Notes: generated by a model from the letters alone, not told the origin. A stretch of DNA of 64,000 nt from Roseimicrobium sp. ORNL1 (GCF_011044495.1 NZ_CP049143.1:1550001-1614000), one strand, 5' to 3'; numbered from the stretch's first letter, positions 25,430-35,035 are shown. Made by a program: numbers and translations.

Positions 25430-26506
25430 TTATCCCGGCGGTTGAGGAAGCGGCACATGGCGCGGATCTCCGAGCAACTTACCGAGCACAAATTCAATGT
25501 GTTTCTCCACCAGGTCTCCCATGCTGCGGCATTCTTCGAATACAGCCGTCTTGTGGTGCTCGCCCAGCTCATGCTTCAGTTGCGCCACCTTGTCCGCAGG
25601 TTCTGCGGGGTGATGCTTCATGGCACGGAAGAGAGCACGCAGGCGCGATTTCTCAGACAGGAAACGGCGCGCGATCAGGCTGCGCTCCTCCTGCTGGTAC
25701 TGCTGCGCGGTCGCGAGGTTGATGTACCGGGTGCAGAGGCTCACGACTGGAAGGTTCTCCTTGTAGAACTGGGGCAGGTACACCCGGCAGCGACCTTCAT
25801 AGCTCTGCTGGTCGAAGTCGATGGCGCGCACCCGGTATTGCACCTCTTCGAAGTCGGGCGTCATATCCACCACATAGTTGTAGCTGCGCATGTCTCCCAG
25901 CAGGCGGATGAAGCAGCGCTCGCTGAACTTCACGAACTCCTTCGCGATACGGACCGGGTTCACATCTGGCCGCTCGAAGTAGTCGCTGATGAAGACATCC
26001 CCAGGCACGCCGGCAATGTGCTCCTCGATGAGCGTGTCCTCATGCACGAGGTAGTTGATGCGGTTGGGCGAGAGCACGTGCTCCAGCTCCAGTCCATAGA
26101 TGCGGGAGGCATCCCCCACCTTCAGGTAGAAGTGATCGTAGTTGTCGTTGTACTGGTTGACGATGCGGATGCGGAAGGGCTTGCTGTTGCCGAAGCTGCA
26201 GTAGTCCACGCGTTCCACATAGAGGTGGGGCACCGCCTGGAGGTCGCCTGTTTTTAGGAGGGAATAGATGCTGGTGAGCTTGGGCCACAGCTCTTTCATG
26301 TAGGACCGTTCGTAGACGACGGTATCCCAGAGCGTCGACTTGCCCGACCGGTCCATGAGCGGGTAGCAGCCGCTGAAGTTCTCCAGATCCCTGTACAGGG
26401 CGGGCAGCTCGGAGAGGCGACCATAGTGTCGGAGGTACAGGCGGAGTTCCTCGCTGATGCTGATGAAGGCCTTCCGGCGGGAAATGGTAGTGAGTTCGTC
26501 CGACAT
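25430..26506 (-). CDS. Uncharacterised protein with kinase-like motif order
   Basis: I do not recognise this 358-residue protein as a named family. The order of residues suggests a protein-kinase-like fold. HFYLKVGDA gives a candidate ATP-contact Lys129, GLELEH a helix-C-type Glu, and TLIEEHIAG (158-166) a hinge. LLGDMRSYNYVV supplies Asp205 and Asn210 in the spacing of a catalytic loop, and RAIDFDQQ gives a metal-type Asp230. About 30 residues near 240-290 are aromatic, and the C-terminus is helical. There is no signal peptide or membrane segment. The cNMP-binding gene follows after 64 bases. The kinase reading is inference. Confidence 0.75.
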   Translation of the reverse strand: MSDELTTISRRKAFISISEELRLYLRHYGRLSELPALYRDLENFSGCYPLMDRSGKSTLWDTVVYERSYMKELWPKLTSIYSLLKTGDLQAVPHLYVERVDYCSFGNSKPFRIRIVNQYNDNYDHFYLKVGDASRIYGLELEHVLSPNRINYLVHEDTLIEEHIAGVPGDVFISDYFERPDVNPVRIAKEFVKFSERCFIRLLGDMRSYNYVVDMTPDFEEVQYRVRAIDFDQQSYEGRCRVYLPQFYKENLPVVSLCTRYINLATAQQYQQEERSLIARRFLSEKSRLRALFRAMKHHPAEPADKVAQLKHELGEHHKTAVFEECRSMGDLVEKHIEFVLGKLLGDPRHVPLPQPPG

Positions 26507-26660
26507 GGCGGCGGGGGGAGGGGGATGCTCCGGGTTCGGGTAAAGGAGCCTTCTTGGCTGGGGGCGGGGGGTCCGGGAACTGCCAGCAGGATGCCAACCC
26601 GTGCAGAATGTCGCAAAATTCCTTGTTCGCGACGCCGGATTTTGTCAAGATTCCGCGCCC

Positions 26661-27260
26661 GTGACAATTCGCGCCCTCATTTTCAGCACCTTTCTGGCTT
26701 TAAATTCCGTTTGCGCGGAGGATTTACCTCTGCCTTTACCTCTTCCAGCGGCAGGTCCTCTCCCGACGGTCCAGAGCGGTCCGAGAACTCTGGAGAAGCC
26801 GAGTCTGGTGATCAAGCCCCCGACAAAGAGTGTCATTGTCGTGCCCGAAGTGACGGAAATGGAAAAGCAGGATCGGATCGTCGCGGAGAAGGAGCGCCAG
26901 CTCATTGATGCCATGCTCCGCCGTCAGATCGCTCTCGCGCACGCCACTGGTAAAGCCGGAGAAATCAAGCGGGTGATTCTCGTGAGCGGAGCGGGCGATG
27001 CTGCCCTCAGCCAGGCCACTTCTGCTCCTGCGACAGCGGGCCGTCTTGAGCTCATCGGCATCGAGCCGAACGCTGGCGTGACCAAGCAGCTTGATTCTTT
27101 CTTTGGTTCACCGCTGACCCCGGAGAGCGAGCAGCGCCTCCTGCAGACGGTGAAAATGCAGCTCACCGCGGACAAGGGGAAGGACAATCTGAACGTGCGC
27201 CTCGCCGGCTGGTGGCCGGAAGAGGGTGTGGTGGCAGTGAGCGTGGTGCCCGAGCGTTGA
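26661..27260 (+). CDS. Exported protein with POTRA-like C-terminal domain
   Basis: The product has about 199 residues. I choose the GTG at 26661, which leads straight into an export signal (VTIRALIFSTFLALNSVCAE); the frame is open back to a GTG at 26601. A proline-rich linker follows, then a helix. The last 75 residues resemble the POTRA domain of ShlB/TpsB-type transporters (RLELIGIEPNAGVTKQLDSF, then PLTPESEQRLLQTVKMQL). No barrel follows, so this could be a periplasmic adaptor or a remnant of a two-partner-secretion protein. Confidence 0.6.
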   Translation: MTIRALIFSTFLALNSVCAEDLPLPLPLPAAGPLPTVQSGPRTLEKPSLVIKPPTKSVIVVPEVTEMEKQDRIVAEKERQLIDAMLRRQIALAHATGKAGEIKRVILVSGAGDAALSQATSAPATAGRLELIGIEPNAGVTKQLDSFFGSPLTPESEQRLLQTVKMQLTADKGKDNLNVRLAGWWPEEGVVAVSVVPER

Positions 27261-27292
27261 TTCTGCGGGTAAGATAAGTAAAGGTCGGCGGC

Positions 27293-28042
27293 ATGCGCTT
27301 CTGGACCGTTCTTGCAGTTTGGTGTCTTGCCGCCGTCGCGACGGCAAATCCGATCGTTCCGATTTATCCGGCGTACATTTCCTCAGAGCGCCTTGAAATA
27401 GAGATGGGCCAAACCGCCGCCAGGGTTTCGGGCCAGTTTCACTTTGCGACAGCAGGAAAAGTCGAAGCACCGCACGATGAAGGTGACGTGCACCTGAACG
27501 TTCCGATTTGGCTGCCCGAGAATCCGAAGGAGGGAGACCAAACGGTGGCGGACTTCTACGCGACCTTTCGTCCTAACTTGAACATATTGACTGCTCAGAC
27601 ACGTCCCATTTTCGACAGGGCATTTGATTTCCAGCTTCGCATCGACGGGCGTCCTCATGCGATTAATGGGTTTTCGCTTGCCGACGTTTCTACTCGTAAA
27701 AGCCGGCGGTTCTCCACCAAGGAATGGCTTTACCCGGGCTTCACCCACGTCCTGGTCTATGTGACGTTCGATCCGAAAGTCCTGAAACGAAATCCGCTGT
27801 TTCAGCTCAGCTACCGCCAGCCTCTGCGGCTGAGAGGAGCGCAAACCGAGACCTTCTACGTACCGACGTTTGAGCACCTGCCCGAGGGGCATTCGACAGG
27901 GAATCTGGACCGCTACAGCCTCAGCCTCAAAAATCCCGGACCAGGGGTTCTTTCCGCACTGGACTACTGCATCCCTGCGAGGTCCCTCATGACTCTTCCG
28001 CTGATACATGGCACGCCCATACACGTGATTTGCAAAAAGTAG
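27293..28042 (+). CDS. Secreted protein of unknown function
   Basis: This 249-residue protein has a clear signal peptide (VLAVWCLAAVATAN). The mature part is beta-rich and carries no motif I know; repeated Y-x-P and LSYRQPLRLRG stretches suggest an all-beta domain. It is more AT-rich than its neighbours. It lies 32 bases after the POTRA-like gene and 35 bases before the DUF971 gene and may belong to the same transcript. Confidence 0.6.
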   Translation: MRFWTVLAVWCLAAVATANPIVPIYPAYISSERLEIEMGQTAARVSGQFHFATAGKVEAPHDEGDVHLNVPIWLPENPKEGDQTVADFYATFRPNLNILTAQTRPIFDRAFDFQLRIDGRPHAINGFSLADVSTRKSRRFSTKEWLYPGFTHVLVYVTFDPKVLKRNPLFQLSYRQPLRLRGAQTETFYVPTFEHLPEGHSTGNLDRYSLSLKNPGPGVLSALDYCIPARSLMTLPLIHGTPIHVICKK

Positions 28043-28077
28043 TCCGCGAGTCCATCGGGAGAGACACACATAGAACG

Positions 28078-28386
28078 ATGACCCGCCCCAGCAACATCTC
28101 CGCCATTGGAAACGAAATCGCGATTGCGTGGGATGATGGCACCGAGAGCTACATCCTGATGGAAAACCTGCGTGCCGCATCTCCCAGCGCGGAGAATACC
28201 GGCGAGCATGACCTGCTGGGCAGGCGCTACGGCGGCACGGACCAGACCGAGTTTCCCGGAGTCACGGTCACCGGCTGGCGGATGATTGGCGGTTATGCCG
28301 TGCAGTTCGATTTCAGCGATGGCCACGCCACCGGCATCTACCCGTACGATTTCCTAAGGAAGCTGGGTGAGGCGGGCAATGCCTGA
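28078..28386 (+). CDS. DUF971 family protein
   Basis: This 102-residue protein fits the DUF971 / gamma-butyrobetaine-hydroxylase-like N-terminal domain: IAIAWDDGTESYILMENLRAA near the N-terminus, then VTGWRMIGGYAVQFDFSDGHATGIYPYDFLR. Members are often linked to iron-sulfur cluster assembly genes, but none is adjacent here. The start at 28078 removes an unconserved upstream extension. Confidence 0.85.
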   Translation: MTRPSNISAIGNEIAIAWDDGTESYILMENLRAASPSAENTGEHDLLGRRYGGTDQTEFPGVTVTGWRMIGGYAVQFDFSDGHATGIYPYDFLRKLGEAGNA

Positions 28387-28420
28387 AGCGTGTTAGTCAC
28401 TCTCTTCCACATCCACCAGC

Positions 28421-29125
28421 ATGAGTGAGTCCGTTGCCGACCCTGCCTCCCACGTCCCGCAGGTGTTGAAGCATCGGCTCACGCGAGAGACACCGTTTGC
28501 CTCGCAGCTTGGCTGCACGTTTCTCATCGCGCTGATCCTGGGTGCAGTTGCCGCGTTGGGCATCGCAGCCGGCGTCACCAGTGAAGATGACAAGGGTAAG
28601 AACAACTGGGTGCCCTATGTCGTGGGCGGCGGCTTTGGCTTCTTCGGCCTGCTCGTGCTGTGGTCCGGCATTCGCCAGCTCGCCACGCGGGGCATCAAGC
28701 AAACCATCGTGGAAGTATCCGCGTCGGCATTGCATTTGGGACAGTCGGCCAAGGTGGCGCTGGTGCAGCAGGGACCTGCCACGATCAGTTCCCTGCGGGC
28801 GAACATCATCTGTGTGGAGACCACCTCACGCATGGTCACGGCCACCGATAACAAGCAGCAGGGGTCCCGGTCGCGGCGTGAGGTGCGGGAGAAATACCTC
28901 GTGCAGGAGAATATCTTCGAGGCCTCCCACCTGCGCGTGGCTCATGGGGATGTGTGGCACGAGACACGCGAGTTCACCGTGCCGGAAGAAGGCAAGCCCA
29001 CCCAGGGCGAGGATACGGAGGACTACTATGTGCGCTGGCGTATTGAAGTGTGGGGCAGGGCAGGCCTTATCGGCAGCTTCATGCATCCCTTTCCGGTGAA
29101 GGTCATTGGGCCAAAGTCCGCGTAG
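28421..29125 (+). CDS. Two-pass membrane protein, unknown function
   Basis: This 234-residue protein has two hydrophobic segments (about 31-52 and 65-85) and a soluble C-terminal half with many charged residues. No family is recognised. The body includes VREKYLVQENIFEASHLRV and GDVWHETREFTVPEEG, consistent with a beta-rich domain on one side of the membrane. It follows DUF971 closely on the same strand. Confidence 0.6.
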   Translation: MSESVADPASHVPQVLKHRLTRETPFASQLGCTFLIALILGAVAALGIAAGVTSEDDKGKNNWVPYVVGGGFGFFGLLVLWSGIRQLATRGIKQTIVEVSASALHLGQSAKVALVQQGPATISSLRANIICVETTSRMVTATDNKQQGSRSRREVREKYLVQENIFEASHLRVAHGDVWHETREFTVPEEGKPTQGEDTEDYYVRWRIEVWGRAGLIGSFMHPFPVKVIGPKSA

Positions 29126-29234
29126 TGGCTCAGCGCCCGAACCACTGTTTGTTTTCCCGCGCCGGACATTTTTCTGACATCGGGAACTTGCTCTGTGATA
29201 GTAGATACAGAGGGCTCGCAGAGCCCCCTGTGCA

Positions 29235-31271
29235 ATGGCCAGCGATTCACCTGACTCCGCTTCCCAACGCGCCGACTCCACCCGCGCTGCTGAATCGACC
29301 AGAAGGCCCACCGCCGAGGAGACTTTGGAGCGCGTGGAGCGGCTCGCGCGTATTGGCAGCTGGTCGTGGGATATCGCCGCGAATCAGACCCAGTGGTCCG
29401 GCATGATGTACGAGATGTTCCAGTGGGACTCGTCCAAGCCCGCACCACGATTTGAGGAACTGGGTGCCACTCTCACTGCGGAGAGCCAGCTTGCTTTCGC
29501 CACGGCAGTCGAGCGTTGTACCCGAGAGGGGGAACCTTTCAGTCTGGATCTGGAGGCTCTGCGCGGAGACGGCTCACATTTCTCCATTCAGGTAAATGCG
29601 CAGTCTTCCCGGGATGGGGGAGATCGCGTCATCGGGGTGTTCGGCACGGTGCAGGACATCACGGAGCAGAAGCGCTCCGAGCGCGCTCTCAGGGAAAGCG
29701 AAGCCCGCTGGCAGTTCGCCCTGGATGGCGCGGGTGATGGCGTGTGGGACTGGAATGTTCCCGCCAAGTCCGTGTACTTCTCCCATCACTGGAAGGCCAT
29801 GCTGGGTTATGCGGATGATGAAGTCGGCAGCTCCCTGGAAGACTGGTCGGACAAGGTGCATCCGGATGACCTTGCCCGCTGCTGGACGGAGATTCAGCGG
29901 CACTTCAGTGGTGAGGTGCCCATGTATCTGTGCGAGCACCGCATGCGTGCCAAGGATGGTACGTGGCGGTGGATCCTCGACCGTGGGAAAATCGTCTCAC
30001 GCACGGATGACGGCAGTCCGCTCACGGTGATTGGCACCCATACTGACATCACCCGGTTGAAGGGGACAGAGCAGGCCTTGCGCGACAGCGAGGGAAAGAT
30101 CCGCCTGCTCCATGAGCGACTGCAGCTCGCCATCAAGGCCGGCCAGGTCGGCATCTGGGAAGTGGATCTCGTCACCAGCAAGTTTTTCTACAACGAGCAG
30201 ATGCATGAAATCTACGGAGTGGGCGAGGGGTGCTTCCGCGATGGCATTCCAGTCAATACCTTCGGTGGCCACAAGACCGACTGGTACGCCGCCGTGCATC
30301 CGGATGACCGTGCGCACGTGGCCGGTACCCTGGAACTGGCCAAGCGGACGGAAGGAGTCACGGAGTATGAGCACCGCATTGTCCGGCCTTCGGGTGAAGT
30401 AAGGCATGTGAAGTCCTCCGCGCTGTTCCTGCGGGACGAGGATGGCGTACCCGTGCAGGGAATCGGCACCACGCTGGACGTCACGGAGGAGCGCCTGCTC
30501 ACCGAGTCCATCGCCAGAGAGAGGGAGCGCATGCTGCTGGCCACCCAGGCAAGCAGTATCGGCGTCTGGGAGTACGACTTTCAGACTCGCCTGTTCATCT
30601 GGGATGAGAAGATGCACGCGCTGTACGATCCAGAGCCTGGCATTTTTGACTACACGCTGGAGGGATGGAGAAACATGATCCACCTGGAGGATGCTGAGCG
30701 CGTGATGCAGGAATGGCAGGCCAGTGTGGAAAAGGGCACCCAGTTTGAGTGTGAGTTCCGGGTGGAGCATCGCGCCGGCGAGATTCGGTCCATTCGTGCC
30801 CTGGCCCAGATTCTCTACAGCCCGGACGGCGCCCCAGTGCGTGCCGTGGGGACGAACTGGGATGTCACCGAGGAGAAGCAACCGGCTGCCAGTTCCAAGA
30901 AATCCCCTGCCTCCCCTGCCGCGCAACCCATCCCTGTGGGCAGCCTCACCGCCCGGAAGCTCGCCATGGTCCTCGCTTACATCGACCAGAATATCAGCGA
31001 GCCTCTGACACTGGAAATGATGGCCCAAGTGGCGAGCATCAGCGCTTCGCATTTTTCCGACCTCTTCCGGCAGTGCATGGGCCAGTCGCCGCACCAGTAC
31101 CTCATGGCGCGCCGCGTGGAAAAGGCCAAGGACCTGCTGGCCAGCACGGACCATTCCATTGCGGAAGTGGCTGCAAGTGTGGGGTTTGCGGACCAGAGCC
31201 ACCTCACCCGCCTCATGCGCCGCTTCACCGGTCTCACGCCCCGGATGCTGCGCGGAGCAGAGGTGCAATAG
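29235..31271 (+). CDS. Four-PAS AraC-family one-component regulator
   Basis: This 678-residue soluble protein has four PAS-type domains (roughly 35-145, 155-280, 290-420 and 430-550), each ending in the PAC pattern IGTTLDVTEE / VIGTHTDIT. An AraC-type DNA-binding domain spans 575-675: LTLEMMAQVASISASHFSDLF, then the second helix-turn-helix IAEVAASVGFADQSHLTRL. There is no histidine kinase core, so signal sensing and DNA binding are in one chain. The sensed ligands are unknown. It lies upstream of convergent genes, and no neighbouring target is evident. Confidence 0.88.
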   Translation: MASDSPDSASQRADSTRAAESTRRPTAEETLERVERLARIGSWSWDIAANQTQWSGMMYEMFQWDSSKPAPRFEELGATLTAESQLAFATAVERCTREGEPFSLDLEALRGDGSHFSIQVNAQSSRDGGDRVIGVFGTVQDITEQKRSERALRESEARWQFALDGAGDGVWDWNVPAKSVYFSHHWKAMLGYADDEVGSSLEDWSDKVHPDDLARCWTEIQRHFSGEVPMYLCEHRMRAKDGTWRWILDRGKIVSRTDDGSPLTVIGTHTDITRLKGTEQALRDSEGKIRLLHERLQLAIKAGQVGIWEVDLVTSKFFYNEQMHEIYGVGEGCFRDGIPVNTFGGHKTDWYAAVHPDDRAHVAGTLELAKRTEGVTEYEHRIVRPSGEVRHVKSSALFLRDEDGVPVQGIGTTLDVTEERLLTESIARERERMLLATQASSIGVWEYDFQTRLFIWDEKMHALYDPEPGIFDYTLEGWRNMIHLEDAERVMQEWQASVEKGTQFECEFRVEHRAGEIRSIRALAQILYSPDGAPVRAVGTNWDVTEEKQPAASSKKSPASPAAQPIPVGSLTARKLAMVLAYIDQNISEPLTLEMMAQVASISASHFSDLFRQCMGQSPHQYLMARRVEKAKDLLASTDHSIAEVAASVGFADQSHLTRLMRRFTGLTPRMLRGAEVQ

Positions 31272-31516
31272 ACGAAAGCGTCAGGGTTTTGTTCCAAAAC
31301 TCCGTAAGTCCGTTCAAGAAATCAACAGGGGTACCAGCTAAGGTTCTACTCAGCGCGCTGCAAGGCGTGCGAAAAACCCCCACTCCCCCAATCTCCTAGG
31401 TGGCTCCCCCCAACACCCAGGATGAAACGGTGCCAGAGTCACAAAAGTGACAACGGCACGCTAGTCGCCGGGGACGCCCCACCTGTTACCACAGGCCCGG
31501 GGCGAGGCGCGTCTAT

Positions 31517-32053
31517 CTATTGCGGGACGTCCACCTGACGCCTGTGGAATTCTGGTTGTGGCGAGCGCACATATTTGGAGAGCCACGGAGGGAAATGGCG
31601 CCGCAAGAAGCTGCACGAATCCGCAAACGTCTGTCCTCCGTGAGGATACGACACACATAGAATGTGAAACGAACTTTCCTTCAACCAACCCTTGAACATG
31701 GGAGCCCCCGATTGCGAAATCTTGAGTCGCTGCCCTGGCTTCACCAAGACACCAGATCTCACTGGCGGCTCAAAGACGATTTCATCAAGAGAGCCATATT
31801 CTCCGATCTTAGGTCCTTCGATGACTCCCCCCAAGAACAGCGCTGGATACGGGGATGTATTGATGACCTCCAACTCGAAGGTCGGACCTCCATGAGCTGC
31901 TGCGGAAAGCTTGTGAATGTCGATCTGGAAGGGGACTTTCTGACTCCATGCCAGGGTGAAATAGCCTGCAGGCAGGACTATGAGACAGATCAAGGAGGTC
32001 CACAGGAGGAGAGAGACTTTGGACGAGCGTGATGGTGGCGTCGTGTTGCTCAT
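31517..32053 (-). CDS. Single-pass membrane protein, unknown function
   Basis: This 178-residue protein has one N-terminal membrane segment (VSLLLWTSLICLIVLPAGYF). A beta-rich extracytoplasmic part follows (FELEVINTSPYPALFLGG; SGVLVKPGQRLKISQSG). It is less GC-rich than its neighbours and has no recognised family. It is divergent from purH. Confidence 0.55.
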   Translation of the reverse strand: MSNTTPPSRSSKVSLLLWTSLICLIVLPAGYFTLAWSQKVPFQIDIHKLSAAAHGGPTFELEVINTSPYPALFLGGVIEGPKIGEYGSLDEIVFEPPVRSGVLVKPGQRLKISQSGAPMFKGWLKESSFHILCVSYPHGGQTFADSCSFLRRHFPPWLSKYVRSPQPEFHRRQVDVPQ

Positions 32054-32267
32054 TCTGGTGATGGAATCTTCGAGGCAAAGCGACCCTGTTGTCGACGATC
32101 AAGATTCACCCTGCTCTTGTGCGGAATGTGACTGTTATCTGCTTGGATGAACAGCACAAGCGGGCCGTCGCCATCTCCCCGGACGAAGAAGGACGGCACA
32201 AACTGCTTTCCACCCGCCTTTTCCCTCCTAAGTTCGGGCGCTCGCCATCGAATCCGAAATCAACTGA

Positions 32268-33806
32268 ATGAGCATCCAACGAGCGCTTCTCTCCGTGTCC
32301 GACAAGTCGGGTCTTGAGGACTTTGCCAAGGGCCTGACCAGCATGGGGGTGGAACTCCTCTCCAGCGGCGGTACCCACAAGTTCCTTTCCTCCAAGGGAA
32401 TCCCTGTGAAGGAGGTGTCTGAGCACACCGGTTTCCCTGAACTGTTCGACGGCCGGGTGAAGACCCTGCACCCCAAGATTCACGGCGGTCTCCTGCAGCG
32501 TCGCGATCTGGAAGAGCACCAGCAGCAGGCCAAGAAGCACTCCATTCCACCCATCGACCTCGTGGTGGTGAACCTGTATCCCTTCGAGGAAACAGTCGCC
32601 AAGGACGGCGTCACGCTCGAGGAAGCCATTGAGAATATCGATATCGGCGGACCTTCCATGCTGCGCTCCGCGGCGAAGAACTACCAGGCCGTGACCGTGG
32701 TCACTGATCCTGCCGACTATCCCACCGTGCTGGCAGAAATGCAGGAGCGCAATGGCGACACCACCCTCTCCACCCGCGAGCGTCTTGCGCTGAAAGTTTT
32801 CCAGCGCACCGCTTCCTATGACTCGGCCATCGCGCGCTTCCTGAACAAGGAACAGGAAACCGCCAAGTCCTTCAGCGTTTCCCTGCCGCTCTACAGCGAA
32901 CTGCGCAACGGTGACAACCCGCATCAGGGCGCCTCGCTCTATGGCAACTTCGGCGACTACTTCGTGAAGCTGCATGGCAAGGAACTGAGCTACACGAACG
33001 TGCTGGACATCGAGAGCGCCGCTGCGATTGCGCTCGAGTTCCGCCGTCCCACCGTGGCCATTCTCAAGCACACCAATCCCTGCGGCGTGGGCTGTGCGGA
33101 TGAAGATCTGCGCGAAGCGTGGGAGAAGGCTTTTGAAACCGACAAGCAGGCTCCCTTCGGCGGCGTCATCGTCATCAATCGTCCCATGAACATGGCATTG
33201 GCCAAGGTCATCGGCGAAATCCACACGGACGTGATCATCGCTCCGGACTATGAGTCCGATGCACGCGCGCACCTTCAGAAGAAGAAGAATCTCCGCCTCA
33301 TGCAGATGCTTCCGGGCGTGGAAGAAGCGCTGAGGCAGCCAGTCATCAAGTCCGCCCCTGGCGGTCTCATGGTGATGGACAGCGACTCCAAGGCGCTGGG
33401 CCTCGACGCGATCGAGAGCAAGGTGAAGACCGAGCGTCCGCCCACGAAGGAAGAAATTGAAGCCATGCGCTTTGCGTGGCGCGTGGTAAAGCATGTGAAG
33501 TCGAACGCGATTGTGTTCGCCTCGCATGATCGCACACTCGGCATCGGCGCCGGCCAGATGAGCCGCGTGGATTCCTGCCGCATCGCCATTTGGAAGGCGA
33601 AGGAAGCTGGACTTTCTCTTGAAGGAAGTGCCGTGGGCAGTGATGCCTTCTTCCCCTTCCCAGACGGCCTGATCTCCTGCGCGGAAGCAGGAGCCACCTG
33701 CGCCATCCAGCCGGGAGGTTCCGTGAAGGATCCGGAAGTCATCGCCGCTGCCAATGCGCATAAGATGGCCATGGTCTTCACCGGGTATCGTCACTTCAAG
33801 CACTAG
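32268..33806 (+). CDS. purH: Bifunctional AICAR transformylase / IMP cyclohydrolase
   Basis: This 512-residue enzyme catalyses the last two steps of inosine monophosphate synthesis. The N-terminal cyclohydrolase domain has SVSDKSGLEDFAKGL and SSGGTHKFL. The transformylase half shows the signature KHTNPCGVG with the catalytic-region residues, and the end reads AGATCAIQPGGSVKD. Full length with an ordinary start. It heads a housekeeping block with pdxJ and acpS. Confidence 0.97.
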   Translation: MSIQRALLSVSDKSGLEDFAKGLTSMGVELLSSGGTHKFLSSKGIPVKEVSEHTGFPELFDGRVKTLHPKIHGGLLQRRDLEEHQQQAKKHSIPPIDLVVVNLYPFEETVAKDGVTLEEAIENIDIGGPSMLRSAAKNYQAVTVVTDPADYPTVLAEMQERNGDTTLSTRERLALKVFQRTASYDSAIARFLNKEQETAKSFSVSLPLYSELRNGDNPHQGASLYGNFGDYFVKLHGKELSYTNVLDIESAAAIALEFRRPTVAILKHTNPCGVGCADEDLREAWEKAFETDKQAPFGGVIVINRPMNMALAKVIGEIHTDVIIAPDYESDARAHLQKKKNLRLMQMLPGVEEALRQPVIKSAPGGLMVMDSDSKALGLDAIESKVKTERPPTKEEIEAMRFAWRVVKHVKSNAIVFASHDRTLGIGAGQMSRVDSCRIAIWKAKEAGLSLEGSAVGSDAFFPFPDGLISCAEAGATCAIQPGGSVKDPEVIAAANAHKMAMVFTGYRHFKH

Positions 33807-33839
33807 ACTAGGCTTCGCATCCACCCGCAGGGTCAGGAC

Positions 33840-34583
33840 ATGCTACATCTCGGAGTTAATATCGATCACGTGGCCACGCTGCGCCAGGCGCGGTATGCCA
33901 CCATGCTGGATTCACCGAACGCGGAACCCGTGCTGCTCGACGCGGCACGGGAGTCCGAGGCGGCCGGTGCGCATAGTATCACCGTGCACCTTCGCGCCGA
34001 CCGCCGGCACATCCAGGACGCGGATGTGTACCTGCTGAAGCGCGAGCTGAAGGTGAAGCTCAATCTGGAAATGGGGAACACACCGGAGATCCTGGACATC
34101 GCCCTGCAGGTGAAGCCGGACTTCGTGTGCCTCGTGCCGGAGAACCGCAAGGAGATCACCACCGAAGGTGGGCTTGATGTGCCATCGCATGCGGCCGCAC
34201 TGAAGGAAACCACGACGCGTCTGAAAGCTGCGGGCATCCGCGTGAGCTTCTTCGTCGATCCGGTGCGCGACCACATGTACGCCTCCGCGGATTGCGGCGC
34301 GGACATGGTGGAATTGCACACCGGCACTTTCGCCAATGCCGTTGGCGCGGAGCGTCAGGCAGAGGTGGCGCGCCTGGTGGAAGCTGCGGCGCAGGCACAT
34401 GACCTCGGTCTGCAGGTGAATGCCGGACACGGACTCACCACGAACAACGTACGCGACCTTTTCGCCGTGCCTCACCTTGCCGAACTCAACATCGGCCACT
34501 CCCTGGTATCACGAGCCATCACAGTCGGCTTGCGTGCCTCGATTGGCGAGATGCTCGCCGTGATGTCGGAGTACCCGGGCTGA
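33840..34583 (+). CDS. pdxJ: Pyridoxine 5'-phosphate synthase
   Basis: This 247-residue TIM-barrel enzyme joins 1-deoxyxylulose 5-phosphate and 3-amino-2-oxopropyl phosphate to make pyridoxine 5'-phosphate. The start LGVNIDHVATLRQAR is typical. HLRADRRHIQD and VNAGHGLTTNNV contain the histidine and glycine residues of the active site. The gene is 34 bases after purH and 15 before acpS, a common pairing (pdxJ-acpS). Confidence 0.97.
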   Translation: MLHLGVNIDHVATLRQARYATMLDSPNAEPVLLDAARESEAAGAHSITVHLRADRRHIQDADVYLLKRELKVKLNLEMGNTPEILDIALQVKPDFVCLVPENRKEITTEGGLDVPSHAAALKETTTRLKAAGIRVSFFVDPVRDHMYASADCGADMVELHTGTFANAVGAERQAEVARLVEAAAQAHDLGLQVNAGHGLTTNNVRDLFAVPHLAELNIGHSLVSRAITVGLRASIGEMLAVMSEYPG

Positions 34584-34597
34584 TTGGGCCTTCGGTC

Positions 34598-35035
34598 ATG
34601 GAACCTTCATCCACCCCTGATCTGGTTTCCAGCAACGTGCGCCGTCCCGCGCTCGCCGTGGGGGTAGGCATCGACCTGGTGGAAGTGGAGCGGATCCACT
34701 CCCTGCTGGAGAAAAGTGGCGACCGCTTCAAGCAGCGTGTCTTCACGGAGGGAGAGATTCAATACTGCGACAATTGTGTCGAGTCCGCCATGCACTACGC
34801 CGCCCGTTTCGCGGCGAAGGAGGCCGTGGCCAAGGCGCTCGGCACCGGCTTTGCGGAAGGCGTCGGCTGGGCGGACATCGAGGTGCTGCGCGGGGGAAAT
34901 GGGGCTCCCACGGTGGTGCTCCACGGCGGGGCTGCCCGGGTGGCGGCGCAGGCGGGTGTGACCCGCGTGCTGCTCAGTCTTACCCACACCCGTACCACGG
35001 CTGGCGCGAGCGCGTTGTTATTGAGCGACATCTAA
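34598..35035 (+). CDS. acpS: Holo-[acyl-carrier-protein] synthase
   Basis: This 145-residue 4'-phosphopantetheinyl transferase activates acyl-carrier protein for fatty acid synthesis. The metal-binding GIDLVEVERI motif, the AARFAAKEAVAKAL helix and the LSLTHTRTTAGA end are all present. An N-terminal extension of about 18 residues precedes the conserved core. It is directly downstream of pdxJ. Confidence 0.96.
   Translation: MEPSSTPDLVSSNVRRPALAVGVGIDLVEVERIHSLLEKSGDRFKQRVFTEGEIQYCDNCVESAMHYAARFAAKEAVAKALGTGFAEGVGWADIEVLRGGNGAPTVVLHGGAARVAAQAGVTRVLLSLTHTRTTAGASALLLSDI

Noticed and set aside
31272-31516. Possible RNA gene in the gap after the PAS-AraC gene
   Set aside because: I could not fold it into a tRNA or a known RNA; it looks like plain convergent intergenic sequence.
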